In this document: positions 33,340 to 43,945 of the stretch, in pieces
Layout: every line of letters begins with the position of its first letter
Numbering within the stretch: position 1 is the stretch's first letter
Position numbers and translations under genes: made by a program
Notes under the pieces: generated by a model
The model's input: the letters and a program-made list of their open reading frames with translations, nothing else
Databases searched by the model: none
Told to the model about the DNA's origin: nothing
Source: Dichetophora obliterata
Taxonomy: Eukaryota; Arthropoda; Insecta; Diptera; Sciomyzidae
Assembly (NCBI GenBank): GCA_963920525.1
Contig: OY986435.1
Span: forward strand, 95,111,283-95,175,282
Reading direction: 5' to 3'
Length of the DNA: 64,000 nucleotides

Positions 33340-36300
33340 AGTTCTAGTAAAGAAAAACATCCCTCATAAACTTATTGGAACTTGCTGAAATATCGCAGCC
33401 ATTGCCATAGAAGTAAGCAACGGTTTCAAATCGACTATAATATCCACGTATATTCCACATTTAAATTTTTGTTTAAAAAACTTGCAGGACCTAGTTGGAG
33501 ACTTCAACTCTTGGAGCCCCTTTTGGGGTTATATCAGTATGAACAACAGAGGTAAAATAATTGAAGATTTCGTTTTAACTGGAAATTTAATCGGTTTAAA
33601 CGACGGTCAACCCACTCACTTCTGTACCCATCAATCTTTCTCTCATATTGACATAGCATTGTGCTCTACTAATATTGGTCCTAAGTTTTCTAGCCTCACT
33701 CTAAAATGTTTTCATGGTAGCGACCACTTCCCTATTTTTACAGAATTTTGTACTCCTAGCTCACACAAAGGTTCACCCAAATCAAAATTTTTACCGATAA
33801 AGCAGACTGGCCTAAATTCCGGCTGCTGTCTAATATTTTTTCTCTAATACTTTAACTTCCAATAATATTAACAAAGAAACTGCAATCATTAAAAAATAAA
33901 TTCGTTCAGCTGCCCATCTGTATTCCGCAAACCAGACACATACCATGCAAAACAGTAGTGCCTTATCTCACCTGCTTAAAAAAAAACAATGCTTGTGGGG
34001 CCAAATACAGACGTAATCGATCCATCGCTAATTTCATTACGTATAAAAGATCGAACGCACTCTTAAAAAAAGAAGTCAAAATAGCAAAACGAAAAAGTCA
34101 CGAAACTCTTGCTGAGTTTATAAACCCCAATTCTAATCCCAAAAAAATTTGGTCCATGATTAAAATGCTAACTGGCTAGTACACTCCTTCCTACATTCAA
34201 CACATAGATTCCAATAATGGTCCAATCAATGACGCAGAAGATATCGCAAATTTTTTCGGCTCAACATGATCAAATTACTCGCACGATTCTAATTTTCTTA
34301 ACGCGTTCAGCACAAATAAATCTCTCATACTAAGCTATTAATATAAACAACATTTCAACACATGCAATAGAAATCGAAAAACCTATCACAGTTTTTGAGG
34401 TAGATATCAATTTAGCAAGTATGACTGGTAAAACTCCAGGTAGAGATCGTATCTCCTACCCGCTTTTAAAAAACTTTACTGAAAACCTAAAAATAGAGTC
34501 ATTTCGCTATACAAGAACATTTTAACACAAGGTATTTACCCCTATATTTGGAAAAACGCTCTTACAGTCCCTATTACTAAAGGAAAGAATTCATGTACAG
34601 AGTTAACAAGTCATAGACCGATATCTGTCCTACCTTGCATGGGTAAACTTTTGGAAAAAATTATGGCCAAAGGCATTATGTGGTTTGCACTTTCAAAAAA
34701 TTTAATTAGTCCGCATCAGTTGCTACGCTACTGCTGCCCTTAATACTGAAAATCACGCCTCTGTATTGAGTCTAGACTTCGAAAAAGCATTAGACAGAAT
34801 TTGAGCTCACGTAGTTGCTAAATGGAAAGTCGTCATTAAAACTTACAAATTTGTAAAGACCTTTTTAGTAAACCGCTCTTTTAATGTGAAAATAAATAAC
34901 TGAAAATAAATAAATGGCATACCCCAATGCTCACCTCGTTCGGTAGTTATATTTATAATAGCTTTTGATGAGATCATGATTATCTATGCGGATGATATGC
35001 TGTGTTTCACTTAAAGCAAAAACCTTAATACTGTCCATAGAGAATTTTCTGAAATACTAACAACCATAACTAAATGGTCTGATTGCTCTGGTGCCAAAAT
35101 TTCTTTTGAAAAATGTAAAATTTTACATATTTATAAAAAATAAATTGTGGCCCTTTTTCTTAAAAATCCAATTTTGTAAAATCCAATTATTTAAAAATCC
35201 TTGGTTTAACTTTTGATGCGAAATTTACTTTCAAGGATCACTGTTTATCTCTAAAAAATAGCCTAGCTGCTAGGGTCAATAATATTAAATACTCATCTTT
35301 TAAGCATTGTCTTACTCATATGTCATCCCTCATAAACATCACTAGATTTCTTATCTTATCAAAGATTGATTATGGTCTAGCGATCTACGGGCGATGTGCA
35401 AAGAGTAATTTAAAGTTGTTCTTAGCTTCCTACCACGCTGCTGCACGTAGAAGCATTCGAGCGTTTCTGATTTCGCCCATCAAGTGTATCTTGACTGAAG
35501 CTGGTCTACCAACTGTTGCCGAAAGAGCTATATTTATTACATCCAGGCTTCTACCTACAGTTTTATTTTACAACGTTGCGGCCAGACGTAAAAAGAAACC
35601 TCGCAAAAAATCTACGATAGCAAAATGTATTGACATTGCAAAATAATTTGGTTTCCCAACCACTCCTGTTTTCATTCCACCGCAAAACTGTCCTCCTTGG
35701 CAGTGCATAAACTCTCTCTTCATCATGCAACTTCTGAAGTACACCAAAAATAACACTAACCCGGTGGTTTAACAACAGCTCTTTAATGACATCAGATCAG
35801 CATTTACATCGGCATCTTGGAACTTTATTTTCACAGATGGCTCCAAATCAAAATAAAACACTTCGTTCGCAGTAGTCGACAGCGGCTCGAAGATCATTTC
35901 AGCCGGTCCTCTTCATTCTTTTTGCGCGGTATATACGGCCGAAGCTGCTGCTATTTTGCATGCCATTAATTTCGCATCCAAGCAACCCAAGAAAACTTTC
36001 ATCATTTCCTCAGACAGTTTGTCTACAATTCTTTCTATTAAAAATACTAAAAATAAGAGTTACCTCATAACTCTAATTCGAAATACACTCGTTCAACACT
36101 TCAACTCCATAAAAATAATGTGGGTACCAAGCCAAATGGATATAAAAGGTAATGAAGAAGCTGACGTAAGGCCAAAAGCTGCAAATGTGGAGCCTCTTAT
36201 TGCAATAGAAATGATCGACAAGAATGACATACTACGCGTCATCGACAGCTATATCTGTGCTGAAAAGAATCGTAACTGGAGGGGGTTTCAACACAACTAC

Positions 36301-36409
36301 TCAAACATCAACGTAGAAGGCCAGAAGGCACTTTACTCTTCCAGGTCCTTGAGCAGCGTCTTAAAAACATTTACTAGTTTACGGATTGGCCATACCAGCA
36401 TCACTCACA
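33340..36409 (+). mobile_element. I-clade LINE, segment 2: rest of endonuclease, reverse transcriptase, RNase H
   Basis: Resumes with VKKNIPHKLI and continues LVGDFNSWSPFWG, HIDIALCSTN and GSDHFPIF (endonuclease, to about 33750). Reverse transcriptase traces follow (LTSHRPISVLPCMGKLLEK near 34600, YADDM near 34990). RNase H follows, with FTDGSKSK near 35830, YTAEAAAILHAI and ISSDSLSTILSI, then MWVPSQMDIKGNEEAD at about 36120. There are many stops and frameshifts. It is interrupted at 36409. Confidence 0.85.
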
Positions 36410-36479
36410 CAGCCCAATTCTGAATGATTTTTCCCGGGGAATTGGAAAAGGGAGTTTTCATTTTTAAGACAGCAGATAA

Positions 36480-37099
36480 AGGGTACCCTGACATAACCCC
36501 AGGTGACACAATCCCAATTTTTAATTTTGGGATTATGTCACTCCTTACATAGTGAGATAAGCCCAAATTTTTTACTTGGGGCAATGTCACTGCTTGTAAA
36601 GTGTCATAACCCCAATTGGGATAATGTCACTTTTGAGCCTAAAAATGAGAAAATTTGCTCCCCTATTACGAATTCATACGATACACGATAAACGCTTGCA
36701 TTCTGTAATGCGGTATTACGAAATTTCGTTTGTCGTATTAAATCCGACAATTAGCGTTTATCGTTTATCTGAAAAAATGGTATTACGAAACTATATGTAT
36801 CAGATCAGCTGTTCAATTTCATACGCTAGCAAGAGGCTGAATATTCTTGTCCGATAGTTGAAATTATGTATAAAATGTTCATCTTTTTTCAAAATATTTA
36901 AATATTAAAGAAATAAAAATGAGTTTTAAAAGGATTTGAACAAAATTAAGCGATTTTTCAGGCCAAGAGTTGCGAGCTCAAAAACTTAATTGGGACGTCT
37001 TGCTACTTTAATGGAAGAAAACGCCGACTATACAATTACCCATTTATTGATAACGATATAGTTAAATAGAAATGTTGAAATTAAATAACCTCAACAAAC
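36480..37099. other. Repeat-like DNA next to the left TIR, no gene seen
   Basis: Several variants of a TGACATAACCCCAAT/GGGATAATGTCAC motif (36488-36645) form short inverted repeats. Around 36660-36790 the motif CGATAAACGCT/AGCGTTTATCG is inverted, and CGATACGCTTGC near 41757 may be a relative. Confidence 0.4.
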
Positions 37100-37298
37100 T
37101 TATTCCAACGTCATGAGCAAATCGTCACCTTCCAATGCCATGCCGATGTTTATTTCAAGTTTCTTGACAATGCCTGCTTTTGGCGCCTGCACGACCATTT
37201 CCATCTTCATCACAAGCGGGTGTCTCTTTTCGAATTTGTCACCTTCATTAACACGAATATCAATGACTGACTTGGGATGAATATGAAGTTCCTTCTTA
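37100..37298 (-). pseudogene. Fragment of pyruvate carboxylase: biotin-carrier C terminus
   Basis: Translates to VIDIRVNEGDKFEKRHPLVM followed directly by KMEMVVQAPKAGIVKKLEIN and ends EGDDLLMTLE-stop. This is the last domain of pyruvate carboxylase, with the biotinyl lysine in MKM. About four residues expected between LV and MKM (a VLSA-like segment) are deleted in frame. Only this domain is present, next to the 3' tail of a LINE, so it is a gene or mRNA fragment rather than a working gene. Confidence 0.8.
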
Positions 37299-39985
37299 TT
37301 TACTTACTTACTTAGTTGGCGCTACAACCGTATGTCGGTCTTGGCCTCATCTAAGAATTTTCGCCAGCCATTTCTGTTTTTCGCTTGCTGGCGCCAGTTG
37401 GAAATTCCAAGCTTCGTCAGGTTGTCCTCTACTTAGTCTTTCCAACGAAGATGCGGTCGTCCTCTTCTGCGTTGACCGCCGCTGGGTACCGAATCGAATG
37501 TTTTCTTCACTGGAGCATCGTCTTTCATGCGCTGAACATGACCAAGCCAGCAAAGCCGCTCGATTTTAATGCGCTTGACTATGTCGATGTCAGCGTACAG
37601 CTCATACATTTCATCATTCCACCGTATTCGGTACTCGCCATTGACGCAGATTGGTCCGTAGATCTTACGAAGAATCTTTCTCTCGAATGCTCCTAAAGTA
37701 TTTTCATCTGAACTGCTAAGCGTCCAGGTTTGTGATGCATAAAGTAGGACGGGCATGATGAGCGATTTATAGAGCGTGATTTTCGTTCGTCGAGAGAGGC
37801 TCTGCTTCTCAATTGCCTACTGAGCCCAAAGTAACACCTGTTGGCAAGAGTTATTCTTCGTTTGATCTCAATGCTGATGTCGTTGGTTGAATTTATGCTG
37901 GATTCCAGATAAACGAAGTCCTTCACAACCTCGAAGGAGGTATTGTCAACTGTAACGTGGGTTCCAAGACACTGGGACTGTTTGTTTGTTTTTTTATTTA
38001 TTTATTTAGGCTGTCGAAGGCGGCTTTGTAGCCGACAAAAATATGGTGGGTGTCGACTTGTTTTTCTTGAGTCTTCTTCAAGATTTGTCGGAGCGTGAAA
38101 ATCTGGTCGATGGTGGACTTTCTAGGTCTGAAGCCACACTGATAAGGTCCGATCAGTTCGTTTACAATGGGCTTCAATCTTTCACATAAAACGCTCGACA
38201 GGACCTTTTATGCGATATTAAGAAGGCTTATCCCACGGTAATTGGCACAGATAGTGGGATCGCCTTTCTTGTGGATTGGGCAGAGCACACTGAGACTGCA
38301 ATCATTCGGAATGCATTCTTCCGATTATATTCTGCTTAGAAGCTCGTGAATGCATTTAAGTAGAGCTTCACCTCCGTTCTTAAACAGCTCAGCAGGTAAG
38401 CCATCAGCTCCCGGGGCTTTGTTATTTTTAAGCCGAGCTACAGCTGTCGGAACTTCCTCATAGTCGGGCAGCGGAACCTCGACGCTGTCATCCGAAATTG
38501 GGGTTTCCTGAATATCATATCTATTGGCGGGATTGTTGTCAGCGTCGCCATTTAGAAGCTTAGAGAAGTGTTCCCTCCATAACGTCAGTGTACTCTGGAC
38601 ATCTGTCACTAGATTCCCGTTTTCATCCTTGCAGGAAGAGGTCTCGGTTTTAAAACCATCGGCAAGGCGTCTTATTTTTTAGAAAAATTTTCGGGCCTTA
38701 TTCCTGTCGCCATACATCTCAATCTTCTCCTGCTCGCGTTTTTCTCCCTCTCTTTTTTTCCGCCTGAAAATATGTCTCTCTTCCCTCTTCTTTTCTTTGT
38801 ATCGCTCCTTAGCAGCGCGCGTTACAACCGACTGCAGGGTGGCTTTGTAGGCGGCGTCTTTCTCTGCAGTGGTGTCGCGACACTCCTGGTCGTACCACTG
38901 GTTTCGGCGAGGGCGGTGGTAACCAATCACCTCTTCAGCAGCCGCACGCATAGAGTTGGAAATGTGTGTCCACTGCGCGCATATATCATCGATTGGAGGA
39001 GTGCTTTGAAGCAGGAGTGAGAGTCGAGTAGCGAAAGCATCGGCTGTCTGTTTCGATTGCAGCTTGTCGACGTCTAGCTTTCTCTGTGTAGGGTTGCGTG
39101 TATTTTTAGCTGCGAACAGACGTGTACGGATGTTGGCTGCAACAAGATAGTGATCCGAGTCAATGTTTGCACCACGGATCGTGCGTACATCCAATACACT
39201 GGAAGAGTGCCTTCCGTCGATCAAGACGTGATCAATTTGATTTTTGGTTTTTTGATCAGGGGACATCCAGGTGGCTTTATTAATATTGAGATGCTTGCAT
39301 CTAGTGCTACTAACGACCATGTTTCGTGCTGCGGCGAAGTCAATCAGCCTCATTCCATTATCGGAGGTGTTGTCGTGGAGGCTGAACTTTCCGACTGTTG
39401 GACCAAAAATATTTTCCTTGCCCACCTTAGCGTTGAAGTCACCAAGCACGATTTTTACGTCTTGACGGGGGCAGCGCTCGTAAGCATTTTCAAGGCGCTC
39501 GTAGACAATTTCCTTGATCTCATCGTCCTTGTCTTCTGTCGGAGCGTGCGCACATATTAGGCGTATATTAAAAAATGTAGCCTTGATGCGGATTATGGCA
39601 AGTCGTTCGTTCACAGGTGTGAATCGCAGGACGTGGGGCCGTAGTCTCTTGCCAACTACAAATCCGCATCCAAACTCGTGCTTCTCCGCATGGCTACTGT
39701 AGTAGATATCACAGGGTGCATGCCCAATGCAACCCTGTCCCTTCCATCGCATTTCTTGGATAGCAGTGATATCAGCTTTGTATCTTTCCAAGACATCAGT
39801 CAGTTGGATACAGGCACCTTCCCAATTAAGGATTCGGACATTTCAGGTGCATATCCGTAAATCATTATCAGTTTTTCGTTTGCGGAAGTCGTCATCAGAT
39901 TTGGGGATCAGTTTTCTTCTTTTCTTAATTGTTGTCATTGAAATGGGTTTTTACGGGTGGGCTTCAAACCCGACGCACAACCTAT
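37299..39985 (-). mobile_element. RTE-like LINE with internal deletion
   Basis: The 3' end is a TAAG-type microsatellite (CTTACTTACTTA on the + strand at 37302). The endonuclease is long and open (39791-38679: ITAIQEMRWKGQG, VLGDFNAKVGKENIFGP, DQKTKNQIDHVLIDGR, DSDHYLV). Upstream, ICTxNVRxLNWEG near 39850 carries a stop for the expected Trp. The reverse transcriptase starts at 38609 (KAPGADGLPAELFKNGGE, then IHKKGDPTICANYRGISLLN) but jumps near 37990 from AAFDSL to a C-terminal part (FVYLESSIN, LCWLGHVQRM), so the YADD region is lost. Clade assignment is by resemblance. Confidence 0.8.
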
Positions 39986-40189
39986 TTTAAGCCTAGGGGG
40001 CCCGCCCTATGAAGCTCCTTCACAGCTTCTTTATCGTGAGATTGGAAGCATATCTCAACTTCCTTCTTTCCACAGCATCTATACGTGTCTCATCGTTTTC
40101 TCCACTAATATTGAATGCCATGGATGTCGTCGGAAACGTGTTTATATATTTTATTTTTTAACTTTCAAAATATTGAAGTGACTTCAGTT

Positions 40190-41625
40190 CAAAGAAGTAA
40201 AATATAAGGAAATGGTGTTGCTTACACATACACTGTACGTGAACTGTCGCACCATTCGTAAAGAGTGTGAGCGAGAAAGAGTGTGTTTTTTGACATTTCT
40301 GAGAACCCTGGCATCTGATTGGAAGACTCCTCAGCAAAATAGTTGAAAATAATTTAATTTTAAGCATTTTTCACTGCAATATGATATGAAATGCAATATG
40401 AGTTGTGCGGTTAAGAATTGTAAAAGCTCCCGAAATCTTAAAAACAATGCGCATTCGTTCCTTAGGTAAATATGTCCATACGGTTTGAATTCTTTTAACA
40501 AAAGTGCTTTATTTAGTTTCTAACGATATTTTTTTAAATTATTTGTGTTAGAAATGTATATATTTCTAATTAAAAATGGTTTAAAAATGCAATTTAGACC
40601 CCGTTTATTTTCCGCCAGTTTGATCAAACCACATCTGTCAAAACACAAACACTGCTTCAGGGGCGCAGTTATTTTTCACAGTTGAATACATTTTTGGGGC
40701 GCTCTTGTTTTCAGCATAGTGAATCAGATTTAGTACCTGTTTGTTAAATTTTTCTGATTTTTACACAACAACTAGGCAGAAACACCCAAAAAATAAGGAT
40801 TTTAAAAAATTAACCTAATTTAATTTGTAATTAAAGTTCAAGTTTAGAATTTATAGGCCTTCAAACTTAGAAAAATCTAAAAACCTAAAAATCTTGCTGT
40901 TTTTCTAGTTTTTCAACAAAACTAAGCTTTATGGGTATTAAAACAAAAGTAATGCTCTTATCTATTCAACGAGGTGTCAAACATAAAATTCCATGCATAA
41001 CTTTTTAAAATATAATTTTTTTTATAATTAGAATTTGTCTGAAAAACTAGTGGTTTCCCTTTTACGAAAGCAATACATTAAAAAAAGAATTATTAAAAAG
41101 ATAACTACATTCAGAAGTGCTGTAGATAGAGAAGCCTGTGTTGTACTCACTGAGGTTTGTAAACCCTAAGCAGCATCCGAAGGCCTCCTATTAACACATT
41201 TAGTTTTTTTTTATTAAATTTGGAAAAACCTCGCTATTTTAAGTAAAAAAAGGGTTCTATCTTAAATGCATGTATTTTTATGTTTGATATCTTGTTGAAA
41301 AGATACTTGTATTATCTCTCTTTTAATATCCATAAAGTTTATTTTTGTTGGAAAACTTAAAAAATCAGCTAGATTTTTAGTCCACTTTATCCAACGTTGG
41401 ATGCCTATAACTTCTAAGCCAATTGCGAGCGATCTGAAATTTTTTAAATAATAAGAGTTGTTGCTATTCTTTAAATGTTTAAACTTTAACAGTTTGGGCC
41501 TTCTTTTACGATACAACCGAATACGGCCCTTTGTGATTGTTTCTGTATTTGTGTGAACCAACACCAATATAGAAAATACCAAACTTTTCTGCTATTACAC
41601 CACTTCCTTATATTTTACTTCTTTA
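40190..41625 (+). mobile_element. P-superfamily-like element with THAP exon, copy B
   Basis: Same termini as copy A (CAAAGAAGTAAAATATAAGG...), with the 8-bp duplication CTTCAGTT at 40182-40189 and 41626-41633. The last base is A instead of G. It is 1436 bp. A THAP first exon at 40398 reads MSCAVKNCKSSRNLKN followed by NAHSFLR, then a GTAAAT donor. Small indels distinguish it from copy A. Confidence 0.87.
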
Positions 41626-41639
41626 CTTCAGTTTGAGAA

Positions 41640-42069
41640 TTTCAATTGCTTTTTCTTGAATTCACAGTAAAATGTAAACAAAAATCACTGTCATTCACAA
41701 TAGTACATATATCTATCGGGCGTATGAAACCGATAATACGAAAGCTTGATTTTTACGATACGCTTGCAAGCGTCTATCGTATTAAAATCCATAATGTTGT
41801 TGGATAGACATTTCGAAATATTTTGTTTTTAGCCATAATTAATTTTTTTGACTATTTCTTCGTGGAACGTATGTGTGTGTTTTGGATCCGTTGCCCAGCT
41901 CACCTCGAAGGACCTTACCTTACATTAATTCACTGATATCAAATAAAAAACTCACTTTTTATAGTGGGAAAACAGTTATAAAAAACCCACTTTTATTAGC
42001 TCTATGCAATGCTTATAATATAACACCAAACTTAGCTCAAAGCTCGACAAGGACTGACTTGACTATAAA
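41640..42069. other. Spacer between the P-like and Galileo-like elements
   Basis: A 73-codon frame starting at 41873 shows no recognised domain and its end lies in the next element's TIR. Nothing else was identified. Confidence 0.4.
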
Positions 42070-43059
42070 CAGAGACTATAAATACTTATAGACATTGCAT
42101 GTGAAAGCTCCGGAACGGAATGAAAAATTTGCACGTACAAGACAAGAGACCCGACGAGTAAATAACCTAGCGAGTAATCGCTTGCATGGATTTGTGTTGC
42201 TAGCACATGTATATGTTGCTTAAAGCAGCCTGACTTTGTTTACATTTTTTTTTTGCTTGATTTGTTGTTGCTGCATTGGACTTTTTTTGTTACGCTAGGA
42301 TTTTGTTCACGTTTTGGAAGCATTTCGTTGATCGTCAGATATAAATCATATTTTTGCGATTTTGTCTATCTGAAGCAAAGACGTTTTAGATAAATCGCTA
42401 TATCTTTTTTACTTCTGATCGGATTCAAATGCACCAAAGAACAAAATTTTAGAAAATTTATCAATCTTCTAAATGACATTAAAATTAAATTTTAAAAAAA
42501 ATTAACTCAATTACTTATTACCTATTTTAAACAGATTTAAAAGTAAAACTCTAATCTGCTGCACAGAGTTAAATCCACTCATACCTTTAAATTGTATTTT
42601 TTAAAGAAAATGCCATCAATTTTGTTTTCTTGGTTTTATTTCTTTGTAACTTAAATTGATATTCGGCTAATTTGTTAAAAAAAGTATATATTTATCTATT
42701 TGAAGCAAGGCGGTTTAGATAAATCGCTATATCTTTTTTGTTTCTAATCGGATTCAAATGCACCAAAGGACAACATTTAAGAAAATTTATCAATGTCTTA
42801 TATGACATCAAAACTAAGTTTTAACAAAATTAAAGCAATTATTTATTAACTATTCTTACCTTTATCCTTTCAAATTACATCAAAATAAAGTTTTGCAAAA
42901 ATTAATCGAATTCTTAATTTACTATTTTTACCTTTATCCATTCAAATAATATCAAAATTAAATTTTAACAGAAATAATCCAATTATTTATTAACTATTTT
43001 TAATAGATTTAAAACAAAAACTCCAATAATAACCTTTAACAATATGAGGTGCATTCAGT

Positions 43060-43520
43060 TTAGAGTAGAGATGAGCGATATTTTGATACCGGTGATTTAG
43101 TCACCGTGATTGGTATTCTTGCTGAGAGGTATTGGACTTCTCTCACGGATGGTTCAGGGTAATTGCCTAGTTTCGATCTAAGCACAGCAAAGAAATTTTC
43201 AATGGAGTCCTGATTTAACCTTCCAAGCATAAAAAATCTCACATTTGGATCTTGGAAGAGATCTTCTTCCAAAGAAATCATGGATCGCAACGTATAAATT
43301 AAACCATTAATGCATTTGTTTCTACCACCGCTTGAAATTTTAAGTGATTCCAAGTAATAAATACAAATATTCATGTTTTCTATTTTGTTTCAGTTTCTAG
43401 TGACCGGACGCTTATTAAAATTTGGATGGTACAAGTCTATGCTATCACAGTAATCAAATGCATTATTGCAGCTCATGACATAATGAAAAGTTGACAAGGG
43501 AATATTCAATACAAGTTGTC
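43060..43520 (-). pseudogene. P-element-type transposase, C-terminal fragment
   Basis: Reads NAFDYCDSIDLYHPNFNKRP, a stop, NKIENMNICIYYLESLKI, then MLGRLNQDSIENFFAVLRSK and NYPEPSVREVQYLSARI. The LNQDxxENFF(A/S)xxRS block is diagnostic of P-element/THAP9 transposases. The last 17 codons run into the inner inverted repeat. A second, diverged NGLDYCDS piece lies near 43970, so part of the gene was duplicated. There is no THAP or catalytic N-terminal half. Confidence 0.8.
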
Positions 43521-43739
43521 ACGAACCGAATTTAAAAAAACGTATCATAAAGTCCTGTATTGCACACTCAAATCTTGCAACTCTAGAGTGGTTTGATGAA
43601 AATGGGAGTTGCTTTGAGCACAGGCAAATCATTCTAGATTTTCTTATAACTGTTTTAATTCGAAAGAATTCGAAATGATTAAAAGAAAATCTAGCGTCCG
43701 AAAAGTTAAAAAAAACAATGCAAAAATGCAAAGGCTTCT

Positions 43740-43945
43740 AAATGTATAAGCATTCAGTTTGTACGTCTGAAAGTCTGTCTGAAAGTCTGTCTGTCAATTC
43801 GTTGTTTTGAATTTTTTTAAATAATCCGACTGTCACTTCGTCTGTTTGTCCATATCTCTTTTTGTCTTTCAGTCTGTTAGTATGTATGTGTAAATGTTAG
43901 ACCGTCTGTCCGAAGTCCATAAGTCCGTCTGATTGATTTTTTCAG
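43740..43945. repeat. CTGTCTG-rich low-complexity stretch
   Basis: Many short GTCTGTC/AAAGTCTGTCTG repeats lie between the two transposase remnants. Confidence 0.6.

Noticed and set aside
39150..39990. Several plus-strand open frames of 60-136 codons
   Set aside because: They are antisense shadows of the RTE-like endonuclease gene on the minus strand.
41873..42091. A 73-codon frame running into the Galileo-like TIR
   Set aside because: No recognised domain, and the end is supplied by the transposon arm.
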